Shown one piece after another: positions 46,938-55,143 of a DNA stretch of 64,000 nt. The stretch is taken from NCBI GenBank assembly GCA_020524245.1, contig JAIVLN010000001.1:1302001-1366000 (forward strand), written 5' to 3'. Below the pieces are notes generated by a model, which saw nothing but the letters and a program-made list of their open reading frames with translations, had not been told where the DNA came from and did no database searches. A program made the position numbers and the translations under genes. How positions within the stretch are numbered: position 1 is the first letter of the stretch; every line of letters begins with the position of its first letter. This DNA comes from Rossellomorea aquimaris (lineage in GTDB: Bacteria > Bacillota > Bacilli > Bacillales > Fictibacillaceae).

Positions 46938-47049
46938 AATGCTCCCCCTTCCTCTTGGGATAAAATGAAGCCCTACAAGTAAACTTGTGTTCTTCATTTT
47001 TTACCCAAGAGCCGCTACGCTCACAAAATACTTTTTAAGGGGGAGCATT
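46938..47049. repeat. 112-bp nested inverted-repeat element
   Basis: Outer arms AATGCTCCCCCTT (46938-46950) and AAGGGGGAGCATT (47037-47049) are perfect. Inside, CCTCTTGGGATAAAATGAAG pairs with CTTCATTTTTTACCCAAGAG with small offsets, and ACAAGT-AA-ACTTGT forms the tip. A 25-base unpaired stretch lies on the right between the outer and middle stems. It has no T-run, codes for nothing and lies between the divergent pta and spo0M genes. Confidence 0.8.
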
Positions 47050-47257
47050 GAGGAATATGCTTCGGGGTCCCACTTTTTGGCTCGTTCTAGGTGAACGGTT
47101 TCTTTATGTTAAGTTTTGATTGATTCTTTTGAAACTTGATGACGGGTGATTCGTATAAGGAGTAAAATGGATTTAGGTTTGGTGTCGTTCTATGGGGTAC
47201 CATTCCCATAACGCGTCGAACTTGAACATATTAATTGTAAAAGGAAGGGGTAATCAG

Positions 47258-48034
47258 ATGTCTTTCGTAAACCGCATGCTCGCTAGTGTAGGAATCGGCT
47301 CTGCTGTCGTGGACACGAAGCTTGATGGAAGTACATTCCAAGCCGGAGGAAACATCCAGGGAGTCGTCCACATCCAAGGTGGTAAGGTTGAGCAGAATAT
47401 CGATGAAATTCATATCTATTTGATGACGGAATATCTTCGTGAAGTGGATGATAATACCGTTACTGAAACACATGTACTTGGTAAATATCGTGTTTCTGAA
47501 CCGTTCACAATCGCCGCAAATGAAGTAAAGGAAATCCCACTCTCTATCCCGCTTCCTTATGATGTCCCATTATCTGTTGGACAGACACCCATCTGGTTGA
47601 AAACGGCACTTGATATCAAACAAGCTGTCGACCCAACCGACAATGATTACATTCATGTCGTTCCTCACGATCTTGTGGATCGCATTTTTACAACAGTAGA
47701 AGAGCTTGGATTCCGATTGAAAAAATCTCAATGTCTTCATGTGAAAAGACACATGCAACGCAATCATCCGTTTGTTCAGGAATTTGAATTCGTACCATCA
47801 TCCGGACCGTTCCGTGGTGAGTTGGATGAGATTGAACTTGTCCTCTACCCTGATCAAAACCATGTTCAGATGTTGATTGAGGTAGATAAACGAGGTAAAG
47901 GACTATTCGGATTTTTAGAGGATGCTTTGGATTTGGACGAACAAAAGTCGATGATCAGTATTGCCCGTGCGGATGCCGAAGATCCACAAAAACTGAAGCA
48001 AATGTTCGAAAACCACATTCGTTCTTATATGTGA
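47258..48034 (+). CDS. spo0M: Sporulation-control protein Spo0M
   Basis: A 258-residue arrestin-like beta-sandwich protein of the Spo0M family. It begins MSFVNRMLASVGIGSAVVDT, followed by GGNIQGVVHIQGG, PLPYDVPLSVGQTPIWLKT and GFRLKKSQC. Spo0M affects early sporulation in B. subtilis, and its length there is the same. AGGGG precedes the ATG by about 8 bases; the longer frame from 47192 has no site. It is followed by a terminator. Confidence 0.93.
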   Translation: MSFVNRMLASVGIGSAVVDTKLDGSTFQAGGNIQGVVHIQGGKVEQNIDEIHIYLMTEYLREVDDNTVTETHVLGKYRVSEPFTIAANEVKEIPLSIPLPYDVPLSVGQTPIWLKTALDIKQAVDPTDNDYIHVVPHDLVDRIFTTVEELGFRLKKSQCLHVKRHMQRNHPFVQEFEFVPSSGPFRGELDEIELVLYPDQNHVQMLIEVDKRGKGLFGFLEDALDLDEQKSMISIARADAEDPQKLKQMFENHIRSYM

Positions 48035-48042
48035 ATTTGATG

Positions 48043-48068
48043 AGACTCGTCGGATGACGAGTCTTTCC
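48043..48068 (+). terminator. Intrinsic terminator of spo0M
   Basis: AGACTCGTC-GGAT-GACGAGTCT followed by TTCCTT, 9 bases past the stop. The T-run is short. Confidence 0.75.
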
Positions 48069-48098
48069 TTATGGAATCCCTTCCCCTGCCTTAATCTG

Positions 48099-48200
48099 TC
48101 CCTCATTTTGTGTTTTTCTCGTTTTTGGGTACCGCAAATGGCTCTTTCTATCCCTCATTTTCAGCTTTTCTCACTTTTCGGGTACTCATTGTGCTCTTCC
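48099..48200. repeat. Two copies of a 52-bp imperfect tandem repeat
   Basis: TCCCTCATTTTGTGTTTTTC begins at 48099 and TCCCTCATTTTCAGCTTTTC at 48151; both continue TCNNTTTT-GGGTAC. The unit is pyrimidine-rich and non-coding, between spo0M and hemQ. Confidence 0.7.
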
Positions 48201-48312
48201 TCTCTGTTAAACCTGCTAAAACAGCCCTCTTTTTTAGGTTTCAGAGGTTTTGTGATATGATAGAAGCGGTGTAAAAACAGTTATAATAGTATACAGGATA
48301 AAGGAGTGTCTA

Positions 48313-49062
48313 ATGATGAGCGAAGCAGCGAAAACATTAGATGGCTGGTATTGCCTCCACGACTTCCGCACGATGAACTGGACTGCTTGGAAGTCCCTTT
48401 CTAGTGACGAGCGCGAGCATGCCATCCAAGAACTACTTACATTTTTGGAAAAATGGGAAGTAACGGAAGCACAGCAGAAAGGCAGTCATGCATTCTATAC
48501 GATTGTCGGTCAGAAAGCAGACTTCATGATGATGTTACTCCGCCCTACTATGGAAGAACTGAACGAAATTGAAACGGCATTCAATAAAACGACGTTTGCT
48601 GAATACACGATTCCAACGTATTCTTACGTATCTGTCGTAGAATTGAGTAACTACATGGCTTCCAAAGACGTCGACCCTGAAACGGATCCAATGATTCAAG
48701 GCCGCCTGAAGCCGACTCTTCCGAAGTGGAACCACGTTTGCTTCTACCCGATGGACAAGCGTCGTGAAGGCAACGACAACTGGTACATGCTTTCTATGGA
48801 CGAGCGTCGTGACATGATGCGCAGCCACGGCATGATCGGCCGTGGTTATGCAGGGAAAGTGAAGCAGATCATCACAGGTTCTGTCGGTTTCGACGATTGG
48901 GAATGGGGCGTCACATTGTTTGCGAATGACGTACTCCAATTCAAAAAGCTCGTATACGAAATGCGTTTTGACGAAGTAAGTGCACGCTACGGCGAATTTG
49001 GCTCTTTCTACGTCGGAAATATCCTGCCGAAGGAAAAAGTAAGCTCGTTCCTAGCGGTGTAA
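48313..49062 (+). CDS. hemQ: Coproheme decarboxylase HemQ
   Basis: Converts coproheme III to heme b, the last step of the coproporphyrin-dependent heme pathway of Gram-positive bacteria. The 249-residue chlorite-dismutase-fold protein has the catalytic Tyr in FYPMDKRR at about 145, the proximal His in [10 protein letters not shown] at about 172, and the [16 protein letters not shown] segment. AAGGAG is 8 bases upstream of the ATG. The place next to spo0M, cwlJ and gerQ agrees with B. subtilis ywfI. Confidence 0.96.
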   Translation: MMSEAAKTLDGWYCLHDFRTMNWTAWKSLSSDEREHAIQELLTFLEKWEVTEAQQKGSHAFYTIVGQKADFMMMLLRPTMEELNEIETAFNKTTFAEYTIPTYSYVSVVELSNYMASKDVDPETDPMIQGRLKPTLPKWNHVCFYPMDKRREGNDNWYMLSMDERRDMMRSHGMIGRGYAGKVKQIITGSVGFDDWEWGVTLFANDVLQFKKLVYEMRFDEVSARYGEFGSFYVGNILPKEKVSSFLAV

Positions 49063-49080
49063 CCATTCATACAGGTGTCA

Positions 49081-49109
49081 AACAGCCCTCACTGAGAGGG
49101 CTGTTTTTT
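49081..49109 (+). terminator. Intrinsic terminator of hemQ
   Basis: AACAGCCCTC and GAGGGCTGTT form a 10-bp stem followed by a T-run. Confidence 0.95.
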
Positions 49110-49194
49110 TATACACAAAAGACTGTCCTTCTTCTTTTTTCCAAACTGAAGTCATACGTTAGTAAGTGAAAGCCTACTTCACGGGGGTGACATC

Positions 49195-49626
49195 ATGGGA
49201 GTGGTCAAGGCGACACAGGAGGACATCAAAACTCTCGCGAGACTGATGCGCGCTGAGGCAGAAGGAGAAGGGAAACAAGGCATGCTTATGGTCGGCAATG
49301 TCGGGGTCAATCGCGTCAAAGTACGTTGTCTCGATTTTAAAAATATAAATACGATTCCGAGAATGGTCTACCAATCTCCAGGTGGATTTGAAGCGACTCA
49401 GAAGGGATATTTCTATCAACGGGCGCGACAAAGCGAGATCAGGTTGGCGAAACGAGCGATTGCGGGGGAAAGATTCCATCCGGCGTCGAATGCACTCTGG
49501 TTTTTCAAGCCTGAAGGAAGCTGTCCTGCCCAGTGGTTCAACCAGTGGAATTCCGGTCGTTTCAAATCGCATTGTTTCTTTATCCCTACGGAAACGGATT
49601 GTCCGGAGGCGTATGGTACCTATTAG
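49195..49626 (+). CDS. cwlJ: Spore cell-wall hydrolase CwlJ
   Basis: Cortex-lytic enzyme of the SleB/CwlJ family that degrades spore cortex in germination triggered by calcium dipicolinate. The 143 residues match the family length. The catalytic Glu is in LMRAEAEGEGKQG at about 21, and GNVGVNRV, ALWFFKPEGSCPAQW and GRFKSHCFF follow. There is no signal peptide, which fits a coat-located enzyme made in the mother cell. GGGGGTGA precedes the ATG. It is followed by gerQ, which B. subtilis CwlJ needs for its localisation. Confidence 0.95.
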   Translation: MGVVKATQEDIKTLARLMRAEAEGEGKQGMLMVGNVGVNRVKVRCLDFKNINTIPRMVYQSPGGFEATQKGYFYQRARQSEIRLAKRAIAGERFHPASNALWFFKPEGSCPAQWFNQWNSGRFKSHCFFIPTETDCPEAYGTY

Positions 49627-49716
49627 GTGAGTGTCTCATTTTCATAGTCATAAGTTATACGAGCGTCGAGTATACCTGTTTAATAGGGAGTACTATTGAA
49701 GATGGGGAGGTTTGTT

Positions 49717-50154
49717 ATGAACTATCCGAATAATCGCCAAAACCAAGGTGGGATGATGCAAGGAATGCCTGGGATGTCTGGTATGCAAGGGATGCAAGGA
49801 ATGCCTGGTATGCAGGGAATGGGTGGAATGCCTGGCCAGTTCCCATCCGGATTCCCTGGTGCTTCGCAAATGAATGGGCAGCTTCCAATTGAACAGTCTT
49901 ATATAGAAAATATCCTTCGACTAAACCGAGGAAAAGTGGGTACTTTCTATATGACGTTTGAAGGTAATCCGAAGTGGCCGGCAAAGATTTTCAAAGGGGT
50001 TGTAGAAGCAGCGGGTCGTGACCATATCATTATCAGCGATCCGGAAACAGGTAAACGCTATCTTCTCTTAATGGTTTATCTCGATTATGTGACGTTTGAT
50101 GAGGAAATCGAGTATTTCAATCAAAATGAACTGGTGAACTATTCACCGAGGTAA
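49717..50154 (+). CDS. gerQ: Spore coat protein GerQ
   Basis: A 145-residue coat protein required for CwlJ localisation and cross-linked by transglutaminase in B. subtilis. The N-terminal 60 residues are a low-complexity region rich in Met, Gly, Gln and Pro, with repeats of GMQGMPGM; the C-terminal 80 residues are the conserved GerQ domain (SYIENILRLNRGKVGTFYMT, then NPKWPAKIFKGVVE). The ATG is 5 bases after GGGGAGG; the upstream TTG is rejected. It pairs with cwlJ as in B. subtilis. Confidence 0.94.
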   Translation: MNYPNNRQNQGGMMQGMPGMSGMQGMQGMPGMQGMGGMPGQFPSGFPGASQMNGQLPIEQSYIENILRLNRGKVGTFYMTFEGNPKWPAKIFKGVVEAAGRDHIIISDPETGKRYLLLMVYLDYVTFDEEIEYFNQNELVNYSPR

Positions 50155-50161
50155 AGAAAAG

Positions 50162-50213
50162 GGCGATTCTTCCCATTCTTTTGCAGTATGTGGAGGAATC
50201 GCCTTCGTTTTTT
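50162..50213 (+). terminator. Terminator of cwlJ-gerQ
   Basis: GGCGATTC-TTCC and GGA-GGAATCGCC form a stem with a long loop, followed by a T-run at 50207-50213. Confidence 0.75.
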
Positions 50214-50350
50214 GAGAATTATAGACCAGATTTCAGATTTATAGCTCAGATTTGAGAATTATAGCCCAAAATCCAGATTTATAGCCCAGATTTGAGAATT
50301 ATAGCCCAAAATCCAGATTTATAGCCCAAATCCCGAAATTATAGCCCAAA
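50211..50350. repeat. 20-bp tandem repeat array 2
   Basis: Units start at 50221, 50241, 50261, 50281, 50301, 50321 and 50341 (partial), preceded by a half unit TTTGAGAATT. Two alternating forms are seen, ATAGCCCAGATTTGAGAATT and ATAGCCCAAAATCCAGATTT. The unit and orientation are the same as in array 1 at 29691-29831, 20 kb away. It lies between the convergent gerQ and ywdK genes. Confidence 0.9.
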
Positions 50351-50373
50351 CCTTCACTCACTCTGCGAAACGA

Positions 50374-50409
50374 AAAAAATGCCTGACCCCCGATTCAACG
50401 GGTTCAGGC
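50374..50409 (-). terminator. Intrinsic terminator of ywdK
   Basis: GCCTGACCC and GGGTTCAGGC pair with one mismatch; on the minus strand ATTTTTTT follows. It starts 19 bases after the stop. Confidence 0.85.
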
Positions 50410-50427
50410 ACTTTTCACATACATTTA

Positions 50428-50799
50428 TTACACTTTCAGCATGGCGATTACAATCAGCAACCAGCTGATGATGAATGCGAGTCCCCCGAATGGCGTGATG
50501 ATGCCAAGCTTTGAGATCCCGCTAATACTTAGTACATACAAGCTTCCCGAAAACAGGATGATTCCGATCAGCATGACCCAGCCTGCCCAAGCGATCATAC
50601 CAGATGCCGGAAACTTATCGGCTAAGAAAGCGACGACAAATAACCCTAGCGAGTGGAAGATGTGATACTGGACACCTGTTTTGAACACGTCCAACATCTT
50701 CTCCGATAATTTCGATTCCAGACCGTGTGCACCAAATGCACCTAAAATAACGGAAAGCCCTGCATTCAAAGCACCTAGAAGAATGAATAGTTTAAACAT
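50428..50799 (-). CDS. ywdK: DUF423 membrane protein, YwdK family
   Basis: A 123-residue membrane protein with four helices, of the DUF423 (YwdK/YgdD) family. It begins MFKLFILLGALNAGLSVILG and includes AFGAHGL and QYHIFHSL, the typical motifs. Function unknown. The ATG is 7 bases after AAGGAG; the frame open further upstream has no site. Confidence 0.9.
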   Translation of the reverse strand: MFKLFILLGALNAGLSVILGAFGAHGLESKLSEKMLDVFKTGVQYHIFHSLGLFVVAFLADKFPASGMIAWAGWVMLIGIILFSGSLYVLSISGISKLGIITPFGGLAFIISWLLIVIAMLKV

Positions 50800-50883
50800 A
50801 CTTAAGCTCCTTACTGCGTTTTGGCTGTGTAACCTAACTACCATCATCTTAAATCATCCTGAACGCCTCTGCCAACCTTTTCA

Positions 50884-51162
50884 CTAGAGTGCCTCGGAAT
50901 TGTCATCTTTCAGTTTTTCCAAAAGAGCATGTCCGGCCTCGGATTTCCGGAGCATATCTTCGAGCGACGGTAAGCCACCGACCTCGTATTGGCGGACGGC
51001 TTCCATCACTCGTAATTTGACCTCCTGCTCGACGTCCTCTTGATATTTCTTTTCAATCGACAAGACGGTATGTTTGATCTTCGGCTCGAGCCGCTGAAGA
51101 ATCCTCTCCATTGCTTCCCTATCATTTCTTTTTGCTTTTTGGACCTCGTCGTACAGACTCAT
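50884..51162 (-). CDS. RsoA-like sigma region-2 protein
   Basis: A 92-residue protein resembling sigma70 region 2 alone: KAKRNDREAMERILQRLEP is followed by an EDVEQEVKLRVMEAVRQYE segment, like the EDLxQE signature of region 2.1-2.2. With the SigO-like region-4 protein coded two genes upstream it forms a split sigma factor comparable to B. subtilis SigO (YvrI) and RsoA (YvrHa). The ATG at 51162 is spaced 8-9 bases from AGAGGA; the one at 51171 abuts it. It overlaps the YvrJ gene by about 40 bases, so the three genes are translationally linked. Confidence 0.7.
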   Translation of the reverse strand: MSLYDEVQKAKRNDREAMERILQRLEPKIKHTVLSIEKKYQEDVEQEVKLRVMEAVRQYEVGGLPSLEDMLRKSEAGHALLEKLKDDNSEAL

Positions 51163-51325
51163 CTTGCTCATTCCTCTCTTCTATATGTTCTCCGATATCT
51201 TCAACAGCGCTCTCCAGGCTGACAAGTCTTTTTTCCAATTGAAAGAGTAAGTAGAGTGCGACTACTGAAGGGAAACCGATATTAGAGATGAGATTGAACC
51301 AGCCGACTACGCTACCTTCAAGCAT
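51122..51325 (-). CDS. YvrJ family small membrane protein
   Basis: A 67-residue protein with one membrane helix (GWFNLISNIGFPSVVALYLL) followed by a short coiled segment (FQLEKRLVSLESAVEDIGE), the pattern of YvrJ/holin BhlA-like proteins. The ATG at 51325 follows GGAGAG by 8 bases. It overlaps the sigma gene before it and the RsoA-like gene after it. In B. subtilis, yvrJ is part of the sigO locus, which supports the family call for all three genes. Confidence 0.75.
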   Translation of the reverse strand: MLEGSVVGWFNLISNIGFPSVVALYLLFQLEKRLVSLESAVEDIGEHIEERNEQDESVRRGPKSKKK

Positions 51326-51845
51326 GCTTCTCACTCTCCATTCTTTTTTTGATTTCTTCAAGCGCACGTCTATGGGTTTTGGAAATGGATTGCGGGGTCA
51401 CCCGGAAAGATTCCGCGATTCGTCTCAGTTTCCAGCCTTTTTGGTAATGCAGATGGATTACTTTTCGCTGTAAATCCGTTAGTCTTTCAATCGCACTCGC
51501 CAAAACCGGGCAACCGAATTCATTTTCGATAAAACCTTGTTCAGGCTCACCTCCGATAACGGCAACCCCTTCTCCTGTCACTTCCTCTAACGGCTGTAAC
51601 TGATTCCGCCGCAGTTTTCGGATCGTATTGATCGATTGGAAATAGATGAATTTCGACATATAGTGAATGAACCTGCATTCAAAACAAAATTGTCGGAAGT
51701 GATGATTCAGTTCTTTCAACCGGCCCAATGTCGGTGACTGAATGAACCGTAGCATTTCTTTCTGGTTTTCATGCTGATCTAAAAATGCAGTCAAGAGATC
51801 TCTTTGTCTTTGGAATTCCAGAAGTATCTGTTTGGCATCTCTCAT
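51318..51845 (-). CDS. SigO-like RNA polymerase sigma factor
   Basis: A 175-residue sigma factor. The C-terminal half holds a clear region 4, RLTDLQRKVIHLHYQKGWKL then AESFRVTPQSISKTHRRAL, with a helix-turn-helix for the -35 element. The N-terminal half does not show a full region 2; it has FRQFCFECRFIHYMSKFIYF, similar in placement to region 2 remnants of SigO. GGGAGGG precedes the ATG by 7 bases. It heads the operon sigO-yvrJ-rsoA, with a LexA-like box about 61 bases upstream. Target genes are not known; in B. subtilis SigO controls oxalate decarboxylase. Confidence 0.75.
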   Translation of the reverse strand: MRDAKQILLEFQRQRDLLTAFLDQHENQKEMLRFIQSPTLGRLKELNHHFRQFCFECRFIHYMSKFIYFQSINTIRKLRRNQLQPLEEVTGEGVAVIGGEPEQGFIENEFGCPVLASAIERLTDLQRKVIHLHYQKGWKLRRIAESFRVTPQSISKTHRRALEEIKKRMESEKHA

Positions 51846-51905
51846 CTTGCATCCCTCCCTTTATCTATAAAGCAATATGAAACGGACAAAAAACAAACTA
51901 AAATA

Positions 51906-51919
51906 CGAACGTTTGTTCT
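51906..51919. promoter_or_regulatory. LexA (DinR)-like SOS box upstream of the split sigma operon
   Basis: CGAACGTTTGTTCT matches the Bacillus SOS box CGAAC-N4-GTTCG except for the last base. It lies 61-74 bases before the sigO-like start codon. No firm -35/-10 was found around it. Confidence 0.45.
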
Positions 51920-51933
51920 TATTTTTAAGTATA

Positions 51934-51975
51934 AAAAAGCGAACACCCTTTGACCATGAGGCTTTTAGGGTGTTC
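51934..51975 (-). terminator. Intrinsic terminator of the MFS gene
   Basis: GAACACCCT and AGGGTGTTC form a 9-bp stem with a 17-base loop; on the minus strand CGCTTTTTTA follows. Confidence 0.85.
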
Positions 51976-52014
51976 TTTGTTCGTGTCCAACGTCCTACTT
52001 TTTCCAACTTTGGA

Positions 52015-53184
52015 TCATGCAGCCTCTTCCTTAGAAGGACGGATGAAAAAGGCGATCACTAGCAATATACCGAGGAAAACGATCGGTAAGTTGAAGCCTG
52101 CGCTTGAGCCAAACTCTTCGGAGACGATTCCGACGATCCACCCGGCGAACGCACCGCCAATTCCGGCTGCGACGTACACTAATCCAAGAGCAGATCCGCC
52201 TGTTCGGGACATTTTTGTACCGATGGCAGTTGCGGTCGGGAACAACACCGAGAAAAACAGTCCAGCAACACCGAATAAGTACACCCATTCATCAGCGAAC
52301 ACTTTACTCACCGTAACAAACAGAAGACCGAGTGCAGAGAAGGAGATCAACAACCACCGTTCTCCAAATTTACTAATCAGCCAACCGCCTCCGAGACGCC
52401 CAACAGTAAAGCTGAGTGAGAACACTGAAATAATTGTTGCAACCATGCTGTTTTTCGCTGCTTCAGATGCGCCGCCGAGCGAGAGGTCTTTTAGATAGTT
52501 CGGGAAAAAGTTCAAGAACGACACTTCTGCTGACACGTAAAAGATGAGGAAAACCATGATGAGCAGGAACTGCCCTTGCTTCAGCATTTCTTTGAACGCA
52601 GACAGGTTGATTTTGTCGACTTTTCCTTGTGGCACGTTGGAAGCGAAGACATAAATGATGAACCCGATCAGCAAGATCGCAATTCCAATGTAAAAATATC
52701 GCCACGAAATATCGTTTGAGAACATCGTTTTCAATACGATCGGAAAAATGAACATCCCGAACCCGTAAACCCCCATGGCGACATTGAACATGACGCCTTG
52801 CTTTTCAGGGTAGACGGCTGGCACGATAGCATTAGATGCAACAGTCATCGCACCTAGACCAAATCCGACGATCAAATAGAAGCCGAGGAAGAATGCAATG
52901 GTTTGTGCAACCCCCGTTCCGAGCAGTCCAGCACCCATAATGATGCTTCCGATGATCATCATCAGTTTGACGCCTTTTTTATCGGTAAAATAACCGATCA
53001 GTACACTCGCAAGGACAAATCCCCATTGGAAGATGAAGACGACGAGACCGAATTGACTGAGATCGAGCCCAATATCTTTCTCAACTTCATCCAGTACGAT
53101 TCCTTTCGTACTAGATAATCCCCCAAGAAGGAACATCGTAAAAAACATCATGATGAGTGCAGCCATACTTTTCACTTTTACCAT
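52015..53184 (-). CDS. Major facilitator superfamily transporter
   Basis: A 389-residue MFS protein with about 12 membrane helices. The loop 2-3 motif is YFTDKKGVKLMM and the equivalent second-half motif is LISKFGERWLL. The N-terminal GGLSSTKGIVLDEVEKDIGL segment resembles the FucP/glucose-galactose-type and related sugar carriers, but no substrate can be named. The ATG at 53184 follows TTGGAG by 9 bases. It is divergent from an alpha-glucosidase gene, and the pair could form a sugar uptake and cleavage unit. Confidence 0.85.
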   Translation of the reverse strand: MVKVKSMAALIMMFFTMFLLGGLSSTKGIVLDEVEKDIGLDLSQFGLVVFIFQWGFVLASVLIGYFTDKKGVKLMMIIGSIIMGAGLLGTGVAQTIAFFLGFYLIVGFGLGAMTVASNAIVPAVYPEKQGVMFNVAMGVYGFGMFIFPIVLKTMFSNDISWRYFYIGIAILLIGFIIYVFASNVPQGKVDKINLSAFKEMLKQGQFLLIMVFLIFYVSAEVSFLNFFPNYLKDLSLGGASEAAKNSMVATIISVFSLSFTVGRLGGGWLISKFGERWLLISFSALGLLFVTVSKVFADEWVYLFGVAGLFFSVLFPTATAIGTKMSRTGGSALGLVYVAAGIGGAFAGWIVGIVSEEFGSSAGFNLPIVFLGILLVIAFFIRPSKEEAA

Positions 53185-53316
53185 AAAAATACGCTCCAAT
53201 CGTAATCAAACTTCTATCCCCTATTTTTACCCATAGACTCCGAACTTTACACTTAAGGGATTAGAAAGCATAATGTGACTAAGAATAGTATTCGAACACG
53301 AGGAGGCTGAGATGAA

Positions 53317-54954
53317 GTGAAGAAGAGATGGTGGAAAGAAGCCGTCGTCTACCAAGTGTATTGGCGAAGCTTCTACGATACAAATGGCGATGGATACGGA
53401 GATATCCGCGGTGTGATAGAAAAGTTGGATTACATTAAGAAACTAGGGGTCGATGTGATCTGGTTAAACCCTGTCTATGAATCACCGGACAAAGATAACG
53501 GATATGATATATCGGATTACCGCTCTGTCATGGATAAAGCGGGTTCGATGGATGATTGGGAAAAGCTGTTGAATGAAGTCCATCGGAGAGATATGAAGCT
53601 GATCATGGATCTTGTCGTGAACCATACGTCCAATCAGCACCCATGGTTCCAGGAGTCCCGTTCTTCAAAAGAGAATCCGAAGCGGGACTGGTACATATGG
53701 AAGAATCCAAGTCCGGAAGGCGGTCCACCGAACAACTGGCGCTCCTATTTTACACCTTCAACATGGGAATACGATGAAAAAACCGGTCAGTACTACTTCC
53801 ATTCCTTCGCAGTTGAGCAGCCCGATCTCAATTGGCGAAATCCTGAAGTGAGAGAAGCCATTTTCGATATGATGAAATTCTGGCTTGATAAAGGTATCGA
53901 CGGGTTCCGTATGGATGTCATCAATTTACTTGCCAAATTAGAAGGCTTCCCGGATGCCGAACAGCCTGAAAAAATTAATTATCTGGGAAATAATCCTGGG
54001 ATTCATGAGTATCTTCAGGAAATGAATGAAAAAGTTCTACGCCATTATGACATCATGACGGTTGGAGAAATTCCTTTCGTAACGCCTGAAGATGGTCTGA
54101 AATACGTTGGAGAAGACCGTGATGAGCTTCATACACTTTTCCATTTTGAAGTCGCAGATGATATGCCGACATGGGACATGCTTCGTTTTAAGGAAATCCA
54201 GAAGACCTGGTACGAAGGCATGTATGGCAAAGGGTGGAACTCCCAATTCTTGAACAACCACGATCATACCCGTCAGGTTACGCGATACGGAAACGATGGC
54301 GAGTATCGTGAGAAATCGGCAAAACTACTGGCTACCATGATCCACACCTTGCCTGGTACACCTTATATTTTCCAGGGGGAAGAAATCGGCATGACTGGTG
54401 TGGATTTCGATTCGATCGAGGATTACCAGGACATTGCGATGAAAAATAAATACGATGAGGAAGTCGGAAAAGGACGTAATCCTCAAGAAGTGTTAGAGGA
54501 ATTGAAACCACTCAGCCGAGACAACTCCCGCACCCCAGTTCAGTGGGATAATACAAAGCATGCTGGCTTCACCGATGGAGAGCCTTGGATTCCGGTCAAC
54601 CCGAACTACAAAGAAATCAATGTGGAACAAGCATTAGAGGACCCAACGTCCATTTTCTATTACTATCAAAAGTTGATTGCACTGCGAAAAGAGTATGATG
54701 TGATGGTTTATGGGGACTATGAAGACCTTTCTGAGGGCGATGAAAGGTTGTACATGTATACTCGAAGCTTAGATGGAGTAACCTGGTTGGTCGTACTGAA
54801 TCATTCAAATGAAGAATATGCATTGGAGTTGCCTGAAGAGAGCAAAGGCGCTCAATTGATGATCGGCAATTACGGGGAAACAGAGAAAACAGTCAGAGAA
54901 CTCGAAACGACTCTGCAGCCTCATGAAGCGCGCATTTATGAGCTTACAAACTAA
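53317..54954 (+). CDS. malL: Alpha-glucosidase / oligo-1,6-glucosidase (GH13)
   Basis: A 545-residue cytoplasmic GH13 enzyme that cleaves isomaltose, sucrose- or maltose-type sugars. Conserved regions are VNHTS, GFRMDVINL (nucleophile Asp near 199), MTVGEIP (acid/base Glu near 255) and FLNNHDHTR. The calcium-like loop DTNGDGYGD is at about 21-29. It starts at GTG, 10 bases after AGGAGG. No cre site or repressor gene was seen nearby. The symbol is by similarity to MalL; trehalose-6-phosphate hydrolase is a less likely alternative. Confidence 0.92.
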   Translation: MKKRWWKEAVVYQVYWRSFYDTNGDGYGDIRGVIEKLDYIKKLGVDVIWLNPVYESPDKDNGYDISDYRSVMDKAGSMDDWEKLLNEVHRRDMKLIMDLVVNHTSNQHPWFQESRSSKENPKRDWYIWKNPSPEGGPPNNWRSYFTPSTWEYDEKTGQYYFHSFAVEQPDLNWRNPEVREAIFDMMKFWLDKGIDGFRMDVINLLAKLEGFPDAEQPEKINYLGNNPGIHEYLQEMNEKVLRHYDIMTVGEIPFVTPEDGLKYVGEDRDELHTLFHFEVADDMPTWDMLRFKEIQKTWYEGMYGKGWNSQFLNNHDHTRQVTRYGNDGEYREKSAKLLATMIHTLPGTPYIFQGEEIGMTGVDFDSIEDYQDIAMKNKYDEEVGKGRNPQEVLEELKPLSRDNSRTPVQWDNTKHAGFTDGEPWIPVNPNYKEINVEQALEDPTSIFYYYQKLIALRKEYDVMVYGDYEDLSEGDERLYMYTRSLDGVTWLVVLNHSNEEYALELPEESKGAQLMIGNYGETEKTVRELETTLQPHEARIYELTN

Positions 54955-55143
54955 ATGAAACCAACTTCAATTGGGGAGCGACTCTTCCTTTTCCAACACA
55001 CCTCTCCCTCTATCAAGCGGTTGACTCAGGCCGTTTAATAGAAAGGGGCTAATTGGATTGAGAGTGCTCCCTTTTTCCTTATATTCAGGTTGCTCAAATA
55101 GGAATGTATCCTCTTTGAACATTCATTTTTCAATATGAAGTTT

